Assembly: GCA_009774465.1 (NCBI GenBank)
Contig: VSNT01000124.1
Span: 1-10,792 of the forward strand
Origin: Lachnospiraceae bacterium
Lineage (GTDB): Bacteria > Bacillota_A > Clostridia > Lachnospirales > Lachnospiraceae
DNA: 10,792 nt
Direction of reading: 5' to 3'
How positions within the stretch are numbered: the stretch's first letter is position 1; every line of letters begins with the position of its first letter. A model generated the notes under the pieces. The model was given only the letters and a program-made list of their open reading frames with translations. It was not told the DNA's origin and did not search any database. Positions 1 through 6,372 of the stretch are shown here, in pieces. The position numbers were made by a program, and so were the translations under genes.

Positions 1-77
1 TGGGATTCGAACCCACGCGCCCTTGCGGACAAACGGTTTTCAAGACCGCCTCGTTATGACCACTTCGATACCTCTCC
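1..77 (-). tRNA. tRNA-Ser (anticodon UGA), 3' end cut by window edge
   Basis: Read on the minus strand, the sequence begins with the 5' acceptor strand GGAGAGG (71-77). A D-arm, an anticodon arm with stem GCGGT/ACCGT around loop CTTGAAA, a long variable arm closed by a GCAAG-type loop, and the T-arm GTGGGTTCGAATCCCA follow. The loop gives anticodon TGA (UGA), and the long variable arm is typical of serine tRNAs. The last T-stem base, the 3' acceptor strand and the CCA position fall outside the window. It has its own promoter just upstream and decodes UCN serine codons, mainly UCA. Confidence 0.95.
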
Positions 78-108
78 ATGTCGTGCGCTCTCATTCGGCG
101 CAATGATT

Positions 109-137
109 ATTCTAGCAAATCCATCTGGCAGTGTCAA
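109..137 (-). promoter_or_regulatory. sigma-A promoter of the tRNA-Ser gene
   Basis: On the minus strand a perfect -35 box TTGACA (132-137) is separated by 17 bases from a -10 box TAGAAT (109-114). Transcription would start near position 102, leaving a leader of about 25 bases before the tRNA 5' end at 77, to be removed by RNase P. The promoter lies in the 77-base gap after the alarmone synthetase stop codon, so the tRNA can be transcribed independently of the upstream genes. Confidence 0.85.
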
Positions 138-154
138 CACTTTTTTTACATTTT

Positions 155-796
155 TTACATTTCCTTACAGGCTGCTTCCATTTTTTCTCTGATCACCAGC
201 ATTTTTTTATCTATTTTATAAATAGCACGCGCACATTCCTTCAAATCTTTTTCAAACTCATGCTTTTCATAATCACCCTTCTTATATACAAAATGATGCT
301 CCACTACCGCCCAGAGATTCATCGCCTGAGTTCTGATTTGTATCTCAACTCTTTTCTTTCCCGCACCATCCACCGGAACAAGCACAATCATGTGAAGACT
401 TTGATAGCCGCTGGATTTGGGTTTCTTTACATAATCCTTGGTTTTAATAACCTCCAGCTTCTCATCTGCCTTTAAAATCTCGGCAAGTCGGTAAATATCA
501 TCCAAAAAGTTGCATATCACTCTTATTCCCGAAATATCACTTAAATATTCCTGAGCTGTCTGCTGCTTTACAATATATTTTTTCTTAATCATCTTATTTA
601 GACAGCTCTCCGGTGTTTTAATCCTGCATATTGTCTGTCCTATAAAATTTCTGCCCAGCTTTTCCGAGTATTCAATATTTATTTTTTCCAGTTTCTGTTC
701 TATATACCTGCATGCTTCCCTGTATGGTTCCAAAAAAGCCTCTTCTTCCATCTGACTTAAAAATTCCTGGTATACATCATCTATCGTATTTGTCAT
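155..796 (-). CDS. small alarmone synthetase (RelQ/YjbM-like GTP pyrophosphokinase)
   Basis: This single-domain RelA/SpoT-type synthetase (213 residues from the chosen start) would transfer pyrophosphate from ATP to GTP or GDP to make (p)ppGpp in the cytosol. Recognisable family motifs are RIKTPES with following lysines (58-73), DISGIRVIC (87-95), the GYQSLH motif (130-135) and the catalytic VEIQIRT segment (150-156), followed by the RelQ-style WAVVEHHFVYK (162-172). No HD hydrolase, TGS or ACT domain is present, and the length fits small alarmone synthetases. I chose the ATG at 796 because the motif-bearing protein begins there and AGCAGG lies a few bases upstream. An in-frame ATG at 865 would add 23 cysteine-rich residues, but it directly abuts a GC-rich hairpin and has no ribosome binding site. 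The gene lies 174 bases downstream of ispD and just before a tRNA-Ser. Whether it forms a RelQ-like tetramer cannot be seen here. Confidence 0.9.
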   Translation of the reverse strand: MTNTIDDVYQEFLSQMEEEAFLEPYREACRYIEQKLEKINIEYSEKLGRNFIGQTICRIKTPESCLNKMIKKKYIVKQQTAQEYLSDISGIRVICNFLDDIYRLAEILKADEKLEVIKTKDYVKKPKSSGYQSLHMIVLVPVDGAGKKRVEIQIRTQAMNLWAVVEHHFVYKKGDYEKHEFEKDLKECARAIYKIDKKMLVIREKMEAACKEM

Positions 797-873
797 AATC
801 CTGCTATTCCCTTTCCCACTATGACAGCAATTACAAAAACCTGAGGTTATGCAATCCACTTTCATATATAATG

Positions 874-894
874 ATGCGCCGCTTTGCGGCGCAT
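874..894 (-). terminator. GC-rich hairpin after ispD, possible weak terminator
   Basis: A perfect inverted repeat has 9-base arms ATGCGCCGC and GCGGCGCAT around a 3-base loop. It stands out in AT-rich surroundings between ispD and the alarmone synthetase. On the minus strand it is followed by CATTATATATG rather than a clean run of T, so it is a poor match to a classical intrinsic terminator. It may attenuate ispD read-through, protect RNA ends, or shape the 5' region of the next gene. Confidence 0.5.
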
Positions 895-970
895 AAATAT
901 TAAGCTCTGAATACCATTATTATGTATGAAATACGTAAAATATACCTAAAAGCTTAAACGTCTCTGTTAT

Positions 971-1717
971 TTATCTGCTGCTGATTCTGTTCTCTCTGTC
1001 TTTAATAAAATTTTCTGCTGTTATAATATCTTCAGGCGTGGTTATTTTTATATTTTCGTAGGAACCGGATACTAATTTTATTGGCTGTCCTGTGAATTTT
1101 TCTACTACCATTGCATCATCTGTAATAGTTATTCCTTCTTTCAGCAAATCCTTTTCACTCAAAATCAGCTTATCATAAGCTTCTTTAATTAAAGCACAGT
1201 CAAAAACCTGGGGGGTTTGCACCATCCAGACCAGCTTTCTTTCTGGTGTTGATGATATGTATCCTTCTTTGTCAGCAATTTTTATGGTATCCTTTACAGG
1301 CATCCCTGTCACACAGGCCTTAAATTTTTTGACACAGGATAAGGCTCTGCCTAAAATTTCCTCTGTCACCAAAGGTCTTGCTCCGTCATGAATAAAGACA
1401 AAGTCACATTCTGAAATCCTGCTTAATCCTGCCGCAACAGAATGATATCGTTCCTTCCCACCTTCAATAATGGATTTTACCTTACTGAATCCATACCGCT
1501 TGACAATTTCTTTTTGACAATATTCAATATCATCTGGCGATACCACCAGCACAATCTCATCAATAAAACTGTCCTGAAAAGCCTTCAGCGAATAGTAAAT
1601 AACCGGCTTTTCCCGTAACAGCATATATTGCTTTTTGGTACTGCTTTCCATCCGCTTTCCGCTGCCTGCTGCCAAAACAATCGCCGCTGTCCGTTCTTTT
1701 TTCCCCATTCTTCGCAT
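971..1717 (-). CDS. ispD: 2-C-methyl-D-erythritol 4-phosphate cytidylyltransferase
   Basis: IspD catalyses the third step of the non-mevalonate (MEP) isoprenoid pathway, joining CTP and MEP to give CDP-methylerythritol in the cytosol. The nucleotide-binding signature AAIVLAAGSGKRM lies at 11-23 and is followed by KKQYMLL (28-34), the HDGARPL motif (110-116), the VKDTIK segment (141-146) and VQTPQVF (166-172). TDDAMVVE and NIKITTPEDI near the C terminus are also family motifs. The length of 248 residues is normal. The start is uncertain: GGGAGGG sits only about 3 bases before the ATG at 1717 and about 11 before the ATG at 1708, and a TTG at 1732 lacks a good site. The gene begins 29 bases after the tsaD stop and is probably co-transcribed with it. 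No other MEP-pathway gene is visible in the window. Confidence 0.95.
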   Translation of the reverse strand: MRRMGKKERTAAIVLAAGSGKRMESSTKKQYMLLREKPVIYYSLKAFQDSFIDEIVLVVSPDDIEYCQKEIVKRYGFSKVKSIIEGGKERYHSVAAGLSRISECDFVFIHDGARPLVTEEILGRALSCVKKFKACVTGMPVKDTIKIADKEGYISSTPERKLVWMVQTPQVFDCALIKEAYDKLILSEKDLLKEGITITDDAMVVEKFTGQPIKLVSGSYENIKITTPEDIITAENFIKDRENRISSR

Positions 1718-1746
1718 TACCCTCCCTGCCAAAGCCAGGCTGAAAC

Positions 1747-2772
1747 TTAAATCCTCTCGCCAAGCCTTAAATTAGGCACTGCATTTAAGTCAAATCCATG
1801 CCGGACGCCTCTTTGATACTCATAATAAGCTGCAGCTCCAATCATAGCTGCATTGTCCGTACAATAGATCGGCGAAGGATGATAAAAAGCAATATTCCTT
1901 TCTCTGCACCTTCCCTCAAAGGCATTTCTAAGCGCACTGTTAGACGCCACACCGCCGGCTATTGCAAATTTATTGTAATGGTATTTTGAAACCGCATCCA
2001 TAGAATGTTCCACAAGCACATCAACAACTGCCTTTTGAAAAGAGGCCGCCACATCTGCTGTGTTTATTTCTTCCCCTTTCATCCGGCAGGAATTCAAGTA
2101 GTTCAGCACTGCCGATTTCAGACCGCTGAAGCTGAAATCATACGCTGAATCCCCTACTTTAGCGCGGGGAAAATGTACTGCATCCGGATTTCCTTCCCTG
2201 GAAACTTTGTCAATCTTCGGACCGCCGGGATAGCCTAACCCTATAGCCCGCGCCACTTTATCAAAAGCTTCCCCGGCCGCATCATCTCTGGTTCTTCCGA
2301 TAATCTCATATGCACCATAATCCTTCACCACTACCAAATGGGAATGTCCCCCTGACACCACCAGACAGATAAAAGGAGGCTCTAAATCTTTATTTTCAAT
2401 ATAGTTGGCGCTGATATGTCCTTCTATATGATGTACACCAATAAGAGGAATGCCTGATGCAAAGCTGATTGCCTTAGCCTCTGACACGCCCACAAGCAGC
2501 GCCCCTACAAGCCCCGGGCCATAGGTTACCGCAATGGCATCCATGTCATAAAGTTCTTTGTCTGCATCAGTCAATGCCTGTTCTATCACCTGATTAATCT
2601 TTTCTATATGCTTGCGGGAAGCAATCTCCGGCACCACGCCTCCATATTCGGTGTGCAGCGCAATTTGAGAATAAATTACATTGGAAAGAACTTCCCTTCC
2701 GTTTCGTACCACTGCCGCCGCTGTCTCATCGCAGGAGCTTTCTATTGCCAATATGCAAATTTCTTTTTCCAT
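1747..2772 (-). CDS. tsaD: tRNA N6-adenosine threonylcarbamoyltransferase TsaD
   Basis: TsaD is the catalytic subunit that transfers the threonylcarbamoyl group from threonylcarbamoyl-AMP to A37 of tRNAs reading ANN codons, forming t6A with TsaB and TsaE. The 341-residue protein is full length and has the ASKHA nucleotide-binding fold. Visible motifs are AIESSCDETAAA (9-20), YGPGLVGALLVG (84-95), the metal-binding HIEGH (His115 and His119), VVSGGHSHLV (138-147), DDAAGEAFDKVAR (163-175), GGVASN (273-278) and the late metal ligand region YCTDNAAMIG (Asp306). The ATG at 2772 gives the canonical N terminus. The ribosome binding site before it is weak (AGG-type, more than 10 bases away), so translation may depend partly on coupling. 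It lies 48 bases after the one-pass membrane protein gene and is separated from tsaE/tsaB by four genes. Confidence 0.97.
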   Translation of the reverse strand: MEKEICILAIESSCDETAAAVVRNGREVLSNVIYSQIALHTEYGGVVPEIASRKHIEKINQVIEQALTDADKELYDMDAIAVTYGPGLVGALLVGVSEAKAISFASGIPLIGVHHIEGHISANYIENKDLEPPFICLVVSGGHSHLVVVKDYGAYEIIGRTRDDAAGEAFDKVARAIGLGYPGGPKIDKVSREGNPDAVHFPRAKVGDSAYDFSFSGLKSAVLNYLNSCRMKGEEINTADVAASFQKAVVDVLVEHSMDAVSKYHYNKFAIAGGVASNSALRNAFEGRCRERNIAFYHPSPIYCTDNAAMIGAAAYYEYQRGVRHGFDLNAVPNLRLGERI

Positions 2773-2820
2773 AATAAATCACTACCTAAACCTTTTCCAC
2801 CTTATCAGTAAATATTCCCT

Positions 2821-3402
2821 CTACTGTTCCGTCAACTCCCAGCCATATATTTTCCAGTGGTTTTCCTCATCCTTTCGCAAGAGAAATCTTTCCTGGGTGG
2901 AAGAAAGCTGTGTTCCTGTCCTTAATGTAAAAGTACAGTATAATCTTGCCCAGCTATAACCGTCCTGGTTAAATTCTTCCACATCTGTGGCTGATGACAA
3001 TGTATAGCTGGAAATTACAATTTTATCCTTTGCAAACTGTTCAATATCCCATTTTAAATTCTTCAGATATTGATCCTGCGTCATATTTGCAACCAGCTCT
3101 GCATCATACAATGTTTGAATCTTAAGCGCCAGCGCTTCAAATTCTTCTTCCGTGTAGGTTTCATTATACAGACATTGCGCCATTTGACAGTAGTACTTCA
3201 ATACTTCCCTTGGCGTAGGTGGATAATTGGTATCTAAATTTCGCAGCAGCACATTCTGGACTTCCGTTATTTTAACTTCATTTTCCTGTTTCTGTGAAGC
3301 TGCTCTTTGAGACAGATAAAAGTAATAGCCCAACACCAGACATACCAGTATAATTCCAATAATCAGTACCTTCACTCCGTTTTGATTTTGTTTTTTTCTC
3401 AT
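2821..3402 (-). CDS. one-pass membrane protein of unknown function (possibly DUF6715-like)
   Basis: I cannot assign a function. From the chosen ATG the protein has 193 residues: a short basic N terminus (MRKKQNQNG), one hydrophobic segment at about 11-30 ending in a YYFYLS motif, then a hydrophilic domain predicted to lie outside the cell (inside-positive rule). That domain begins with a helical stretch containing NVLLRNLDTNYPPTPREVLKYY split over 50-71 and a YTEEEFEALALKIQ segment. It ends in a beta-rich portion with aromatic residues (YSWARLYCTFTLR, HWKIYGWELTEQ), reminiscent of small extracytoplasmic NTF2-like or lipoprotein-like domains. The start at 3402 is fixed by GGAGGAGG about 7 bases upstream; a longer frame to 3492 would overlap rnz. 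From memory it resembles a clostridial family annotated as DUF6715, but I cannot confirm this. It sits between rnz and tsaD in the cluster. Confidence 0.8.
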   Translation of the reverse strand: MRKKQNQNGVKVLIIGIILVCLVLGYYFYLSQRAASQKQENEVKITEVQNVLLRNLDTNYPPTPREVLKYYCQMAQCLYNETYTEEEFEALALKIQTLYDAELVANMTQDQYLKNLKWDIEQFAKDKIVISSYTLSSATDVEEFNQDGYSWARLYCTFTLRTGTQLSSTQERFLLRKDEENHWKIYGWELTEQ

Positions 3403-3408
3403 CCGGAT

Positions 3409-3417
3409 ACCTCCTCC
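3409..3417 (-). promoter_or_regulatory. strong ribosome binding site fixing the start at 3402
   Basis: On the minus strand GGAGGAGGT precedes the ATG at 3402 by about 6-7 bases. It rules in the 193-residue product over the 223-residue frame that would overlap the end of rnz. Confidence 0.85.
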
Positions 3418-3454
3418 ATACTTCTTTCTGTGAGGCCAAATGCCTTTTAAAGTG

Positions 3455-4366
3455 CTAATCCTCTTCAAAAACCAGTTCCAGAGTCTTTCCATCTCTGCAG
3501 GTTTCCGCAGCCGGAAAAATATTTTTAACTGCCGGCAGAAACTCCTCGGGGCGGTTTAACGAGGGGCTGTAATGTGTCAGCCAAAGTCTTTCCACCCGTG
3601 CCCGCTTTGCAAGTTCCGCCGCCTCATAAAACGTCATATGCCTGTTTTCCTTCGCTTTGTCCTTTTTATCCGGTTCCCCATACATCCCTTCGCAGATAAA
3701 AAGATCTGCATTCATTGCATTTTTAACAATCCCCTGGGTAGGCCTTGTATCGGTGCAGTAAGTAACCTTCAATCCTTTTCTTTCCGGTCCTAAAACCATT
3801 TCCGGCACAAGTGTCATTTCTTTCAACTGGATGGTTTCTCCCTTCTGGAGACGATTCCAGTACTTCTTCTCTATTCCAAGTTCCAGGGCCTTTTCCAACT
3901 GAAATTTACCAATTCGGTCAATGATCAGACTGTATCCATAGCAGGTCACATTATGATTTACTTTAAATGCCTCTATACGAAAACCATCGAACTGTATTTT
4001 CTGTTCTGCCTCCGTCAGTTCCAGGCAGTCAATGGCAAAAGGAAGTTCCGGTGCAATCACACGTAAAGAAGCCACCACCCTGGAAAGTCCTTTAGGCCCC
4101 ACCAAAAGAAGCGGCTCTGTCCGTTCTGCATTCCCCATTGTGAGAAGCATTCCGGGCAGTCCGCTGATATGATCCGCATGAAAGTGGGTAAAGCAGATGA
4201 CATCAATGGGTTTTGGACTCCAGCCCTTTTCCTTCATGGCAATCTGCGTTCCCTCTCCGCAATCTATTAATATGCCTGTTCCATTATATCTGGCCATCAT
4301 GGATGTCAGCCACCTATAGGGCAGAGGCATCATTCCCCCTGTTCCCAATAAGCATATATCCAGCAT
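3455..4366 (-). CDS. rnz: ribonuclease Z (tRNA 3' processing endonuclease)
   Basis: RNase Z is a zinc-dependent metallo-beta-lactamase-fold endonuclease that cuts precursor tRNAs after the discriminator base, mainly those lacking an encoded CCA. From the chosen start it has 303 residues, matching the short bacterial form. The zinc-site residues are visible: THFHADH gives His61, His63, Asp65 and His66; His138 lies in VNHNVTCYGY, Asp206 in YCTDTRP, His243 in ENRHMTFYEAAE and His265 in LTHYSPS. GPKGL at 90-94 and QKGETIQL at 174-181 also match the family. GGAGG at 4371-4375 lies 4 bases before the ATG at 4366; a GTG at 4402 would add a poorly conserved 12-residue extension. The gene is 51 bases after the small CxxC gene. 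It shares the tRNA-maturation theme of the cluster. Confidence 0.93.
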   Translation of the reverse strand: MLDICLLGTGGMMPLPYRWLTSMMARYNGTGILIDCGEGTQIAMKEKGWSPKPIDVICFTHFHADHISGLPGMLLTMGNAERTEPLLLVGPKGLSRVVASLRVIAPELPFAIDCLELTEAEQKIQFDGFRIEAFKVNHNVTCYGYSLIIDRIGKFQLEKALELGIEKKYWNRLQKGETIQLKEMTLVPEMVLGPERKGLKVTYCTDTRPTQGIVKNAMNADLFICEGMYGEPDKKDKAKENRHMTFYEAAELAKRARVERLWLTHYSPSLNRPEEFLPAVKNIFPAAETCRDGKTLELVFEED

Positions 4367-4417
4367 AGTTCCTCCAAACCTGATACAGCCTTGCACATCC
4401 ACCTGTATAGAAAGATT

Positions 4418-4660
4418 TTAAATCAGTTCCAAAATTTCTTCCTCCTCTACCGGAATGGCAAATTCTTTGATCATTTTATCATAACATTCCTCGCATAAAT
4501 CAAAGGAATGTTTCTTTCCATCCTTGTTGCTGAAATATCCAAACTGGACATTTCCGTTAAAGCATCCTTCTTTTAAAATTCCATTTTCGACACGTAATTC
4601 TTTTTTGCATTTATTGCAGATTACAGATACAAGTTCTTTATTATCTGAATAATTTCGCAT
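4418..4660 (-). CDS. small CxxC/CxxC protein, putative zinc-binding, function unknown
   Basis: This 80-residue soluble protein is not one I can name. It has two CxxC pairs, Cys15-Cys18 (CNKC) and Cys56-Cys59 (CEEC), arranged like a zinc ribbon or treble-clef knuckle, with extra Cys33 and His51 between them. The middle holds an aromatic stretch (VQFGYFSNKDGKKHSFDL, 38-55) and the C terminus is acidic (VEEEEILELI). The start is fixed by AAAGGAGG, 8 bases before the ATG at 4660. A longer frame reaching 4798 would overlap rimI and add a hydrophobic stretch without a binding site, so I reject it. The gene lies between rimI and rnz, 94 bases after the rimI stop. Similar small cysteine-pair proteins occur, as far as I recall, in other clostridia. 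A zinc-binding adaptor or nucleic-acid-binding role is inference only. Confidence 0.82.
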   Translation of the reverse strand: MRNYSDNKELVSVICNKCKKELRVENGILKEGCFNGNVQFGYFSNKDGKKHSFDLCEECYDKMIKEFAIPVEEEEILELI

Positions 4661-4668
4661 GGTCTTAT

Positions 4669-4676
4669 CCTCCTTT
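4669..4676 (-). promoter_or_regulatory. near-perfect ribosome binding site of the small CxxC gene
   Basis: AAAGGAGG on the minus strand lies 8 bases before the ATG at 4660. It decides the start of the 80-residue protein against the longer frame. Confidence 0.88.
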
Positions 4677-4754
4677 GGTATTTCGCATATACTCCCTAAC
4701 ACCATTATACATAAAAGAGAAATAAGAAACAGTGGTAATTCTTCCATGCGCTTC

Positions 4755-5189
4755 CTATCTTTTCCACATAATAAGGGCGTCTTCCCTGGGCTTTTCATAA
4801 AAGTCCGGCCTTACCCCTTCCCCCTTAAAGCCAAGTCCTTCATACAGCCTGATTGCCGGCTGATTACTGACTCTCACCTCAAGGGTGCAATCTCCCATGC
4901 CATTTTCCGGAGCCTTTTCAAGCATATATTCCATCAGCTTTCTGCCAATTCCCTTTTGACGATGCTTTTCGGCAACCACCACATTTGTGATCTCGCCTTC
5001 CCCTGCAATATTTCTTATTCCGCAGCAGCCTGCAATTTCTCCATCCAGCTCCGCAACATAATAATACGCATAATCGGCTTCCACCATTTCCAAAAAATCT
5101 TTGGCTGACCAGGGCATGGAAAAAGTTTCACTTTCAATTTTGCTGACTGTCTCCACATCATCAGCCTTCATTTCTCTAATTAGCAGCAT
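4755..5189 (-). CDS. rimI: ribosomal protein S18-alanine N-acetyltransferase RimI (GNAT family)
   Basis: RimI acetylates the N-terminal alanine of ribosomal protein S18 using acetyl-CoA; some bacterial RimI enzymes also act on other proteins. The 144-residue product is a single GNAT domain. It shows the N-terminal IREMKADDVETVSKIE helix region, the acetyl-CoA pyrophosphate-binding loop RQKGIG (77-82), and the RimI-typical LEVRVSNQPAIRLYEGLGF split over 103-121 and RPDFYEKPREDALIMW (127-142). The start overlaps the end of tsaB by 14 bases, indicating translational coupling. Either the ATG at 5189 (AAGGTG 3 bases away) or a GTG at 5195 could be used; I prefer the ATG. The tsaB-rimI adjacency is a common bacterial arrangement and supports the assignment over a generic acetyltransferase. 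Confidence 0.92.
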   Translation of the reverse strand: MLLIREMKADDVETVSKIESETFSMPWSAKDFLEMVEADYAYYYVAELDGEIAGCCGIRNIAGEGEITNVVVAEKHRQKGIGRKLMEYMLEKAPENGMGDCTLEVRVSNQPAIRLYEGLGFKGEGVRPDFYEKPREDALIMWKR

Positions 5190-5919
5190 GTTCACCTTTT
5201 CTTTCCCGTTCCGCCTGAGATAATCTTAAGTATTCCGGTGCATGATCTTTTGCATCCACTACTTTTCCTTCCTTTATATATCGAAAAGCCAGCATGGCAA
5301 AGGCTGCCGCCCTCTGCCGGTTCATATGTGCCGGTGCAAAGCTATAGGGAATCGTCAGAAGATGAGAAAGCTTTTCTTCAAATACAGGCACTCCGTCTCC
5401 TAGAAAAATCACTTCCCGTTCTGTTTTATTGCATTTATCTGCAATCTCCTCTATGGATACAGCACATTGAGGAAACAGACAGGAAAGCTCATAGTTTTTA
5501 AGATTCTGGCACCGGGAGCAGCCCCTTTCCCTGACAAACTCATAAATTCCGGTATAAACCTGATCTCTTCTGGCATCCATAATGGGACATACCAGCTTAT
5601 CTGTTCCATATAAATTACATGCCAGACCGTCTAATGTGGGAATCTCCACAAGGGGTACGTTTAATGCAAATCCCAGTCCTTTGGCTGTGGCTGAACCAAT
5701 CCTCAGTCCGGTAAAAGATCCCGGTCCGGCTGCCAGCGCAATGGCATCCACCGTAGACATATCCAGTTCCACCATATTTTTCAGCTCATTTAACATGGGC
5801 AGAAGGGTTTGAGAATGGGTTTTCTTATGCTGAATGTTGTACTCTCCCACCAGTTTATCATCTTCAACTATTGCTGCCGATGCCACCAGACCAGAACTGT
5901 CTATCGCTATGATCTTCAT
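5176..5919 (-). CDS. tsaB: tRNA threonylcarbamoyladenosine biosynthesis protein TsaB
   Basis: TsaB is the non-catalytic paralogue of TsaD that dimerises with it and scaffolds the t6A-synthesising complex. The 247-residue protein has the ASKHA start MKIIAIDSSG, THSQTLLPML (34-43), the hallmark AGPGSFTGLRIGSATAKGL split over 64-82, and PIMDARRDQVYTGIY (112-126). The tsaE stop and the tsaB start overlap as ATGA (5916-5919), so the start at 5919 is secure and translation is probably coupled. An oddity is a cysteine-rich stretch at about 131-152 with Cys134, Cys137 (CSRC), Cys147 and Cys152, which I do not recall from standard TsaB proteins. It lies after the family core helices, so function is probably retained. 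Confidence 0.95.
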   Translation of the reverse strand: MKIIAIDSSGLVASAAIVEDDKLVGEYNIQHKKTHSQTLLPMLNELKNMVELDMSTVDAIALAAGPGSFTGLRIGSATAKGLGFALNVPLVEIPTLDGLACNLYGTDKLVCPIMDARRDQVYTGIYEFVRERGCSRCQNLKNYELSCLFPQCAVSIEEIADKCNKTEREVIFLGDGVPVFEEKLSHLLTIPYSFAPAHMNRQRAAAFAMLAFRYIKEGKVVDAKDHAPEYLRLSQAERERKGEHAAN

Positions 5920-6359
5920 CTTAAATACCGTTCCTTAATCCGTATTTTCCTATAATCAAATCCTTTTTCCAAATCTTTGGAAATGGTAATTTCGGTAAAG
6001 TGCTCCGGAAGAATCTCTTCGATCAAATCCGCCCATTCTATCAGGCACACTCCATCTCCATAAAAGCAGTCCTCATATCCTATCTCATCCATTTCTGAAA
6101 TGTCCCCGATCCGGTACACATCAAAATGGTAAAAAGGACACCTGCCCTCTTCGTATATCTGCAAAATTGTAAAAGTAGGGCTGTTAACCGGCTCTGTAAT
6201 CCCAAGCCCTTTCGCTAACCCCTGCGTAAATACCGTCTTTCCGGTTCCCAGATCTCCAATCAGAGTAAATACCGAGCCTGCCGCCGCTTCCTGTCCGATC
6301 CGCCTGCCCAATTCAAAGGTCTCCTCAGGACTAAAGGTTTCAACAAATTTATCTTCCAT
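5916..6359 (-). CDS. tsaE: tRNA threonylcarbamoyladenosine biosynthesis ATPase TsaE
   Basis: TsaE is a small P-loop ATPase that binds the TsaB-TsaD complex and drives its turnover during t6A synthesis. From the chosen start it has 147 residues, normal for the family. The Walker A motif GDLGTGKT is at 35-42, followed by the conserved VNSPTFT (58-64), YHFDVYR (77-83), DEIGYEDCF (91-99) and LIEWAD (106-111). The start at 6359 has AGGAAG about 9 bases upstream. A longer frame to 6425 would overlap the preceding YcxB-like gene and add a non-family N terminus. It begins 13 bases after that gene and overlaps tsaB by 4 bases, placing all three in one transcript. Confidence 0.95.
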   Translation of the reverse strand: MEDKFVETFSPEETFELGRRIGQEAAAGSVFTLIGDLGTGKTVFTQGLAKGLGITEPVNSPTFTILQIYEEGRCPFYHFDVYRIGDISEMDEIGYEDCFYGDGVCLIEWADLIEEILPEHFTEITISKDLEKGFDYRKIRIKERYLR

Positions 6360-6372
6360 ATAAAATAACTTC

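Noticed and set aside
142..160. T-rich tandem (two TTTTTTACAT-like units) at the end of the alarmone synthetase gene
   Set aside because: It has no stem on the minus strand and reads as A-rich RNA there, so it is not a terminator; it is too short and simple for a repeat call.
131..475. Plus-strand open frame of 114 codons at the lower end
   Set aside because: It is the mirror of the alarmone synthetase gene, and its Phe/His/Leu-rich composition is typical of antisense to AT-rich coding DNA.
1560..1763. Minus-strand open frame of 67 codons over the tsaD/ispD junction
   Set aside because: It overlaps the conserved IspD N terminus in another frame.
4704..4709. TATAAT box on the minus strand before the small CxxC gene
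   Set aside because: No acceptable -35 hexamer lies 16-18 bases upstream and the genes read as one operon, so an internal promoter is possible but not supported.
4661..4798. N-terminal extension of the small CxxC gene with a hydrophobic segment
   Set aside because: It would overlap rimI and lacks a ribosome binding site, while AAAGGAGG sits 8 bases before the ATG at 4660.
4659..5108. Plus-strand open frame of 149 codons
   Set aside because: It is antisense to rimI and the small CxxC gene, has no family motifs, and the minus strand holds clear GNAT and CxxC motifs with good ribosome binding sites.
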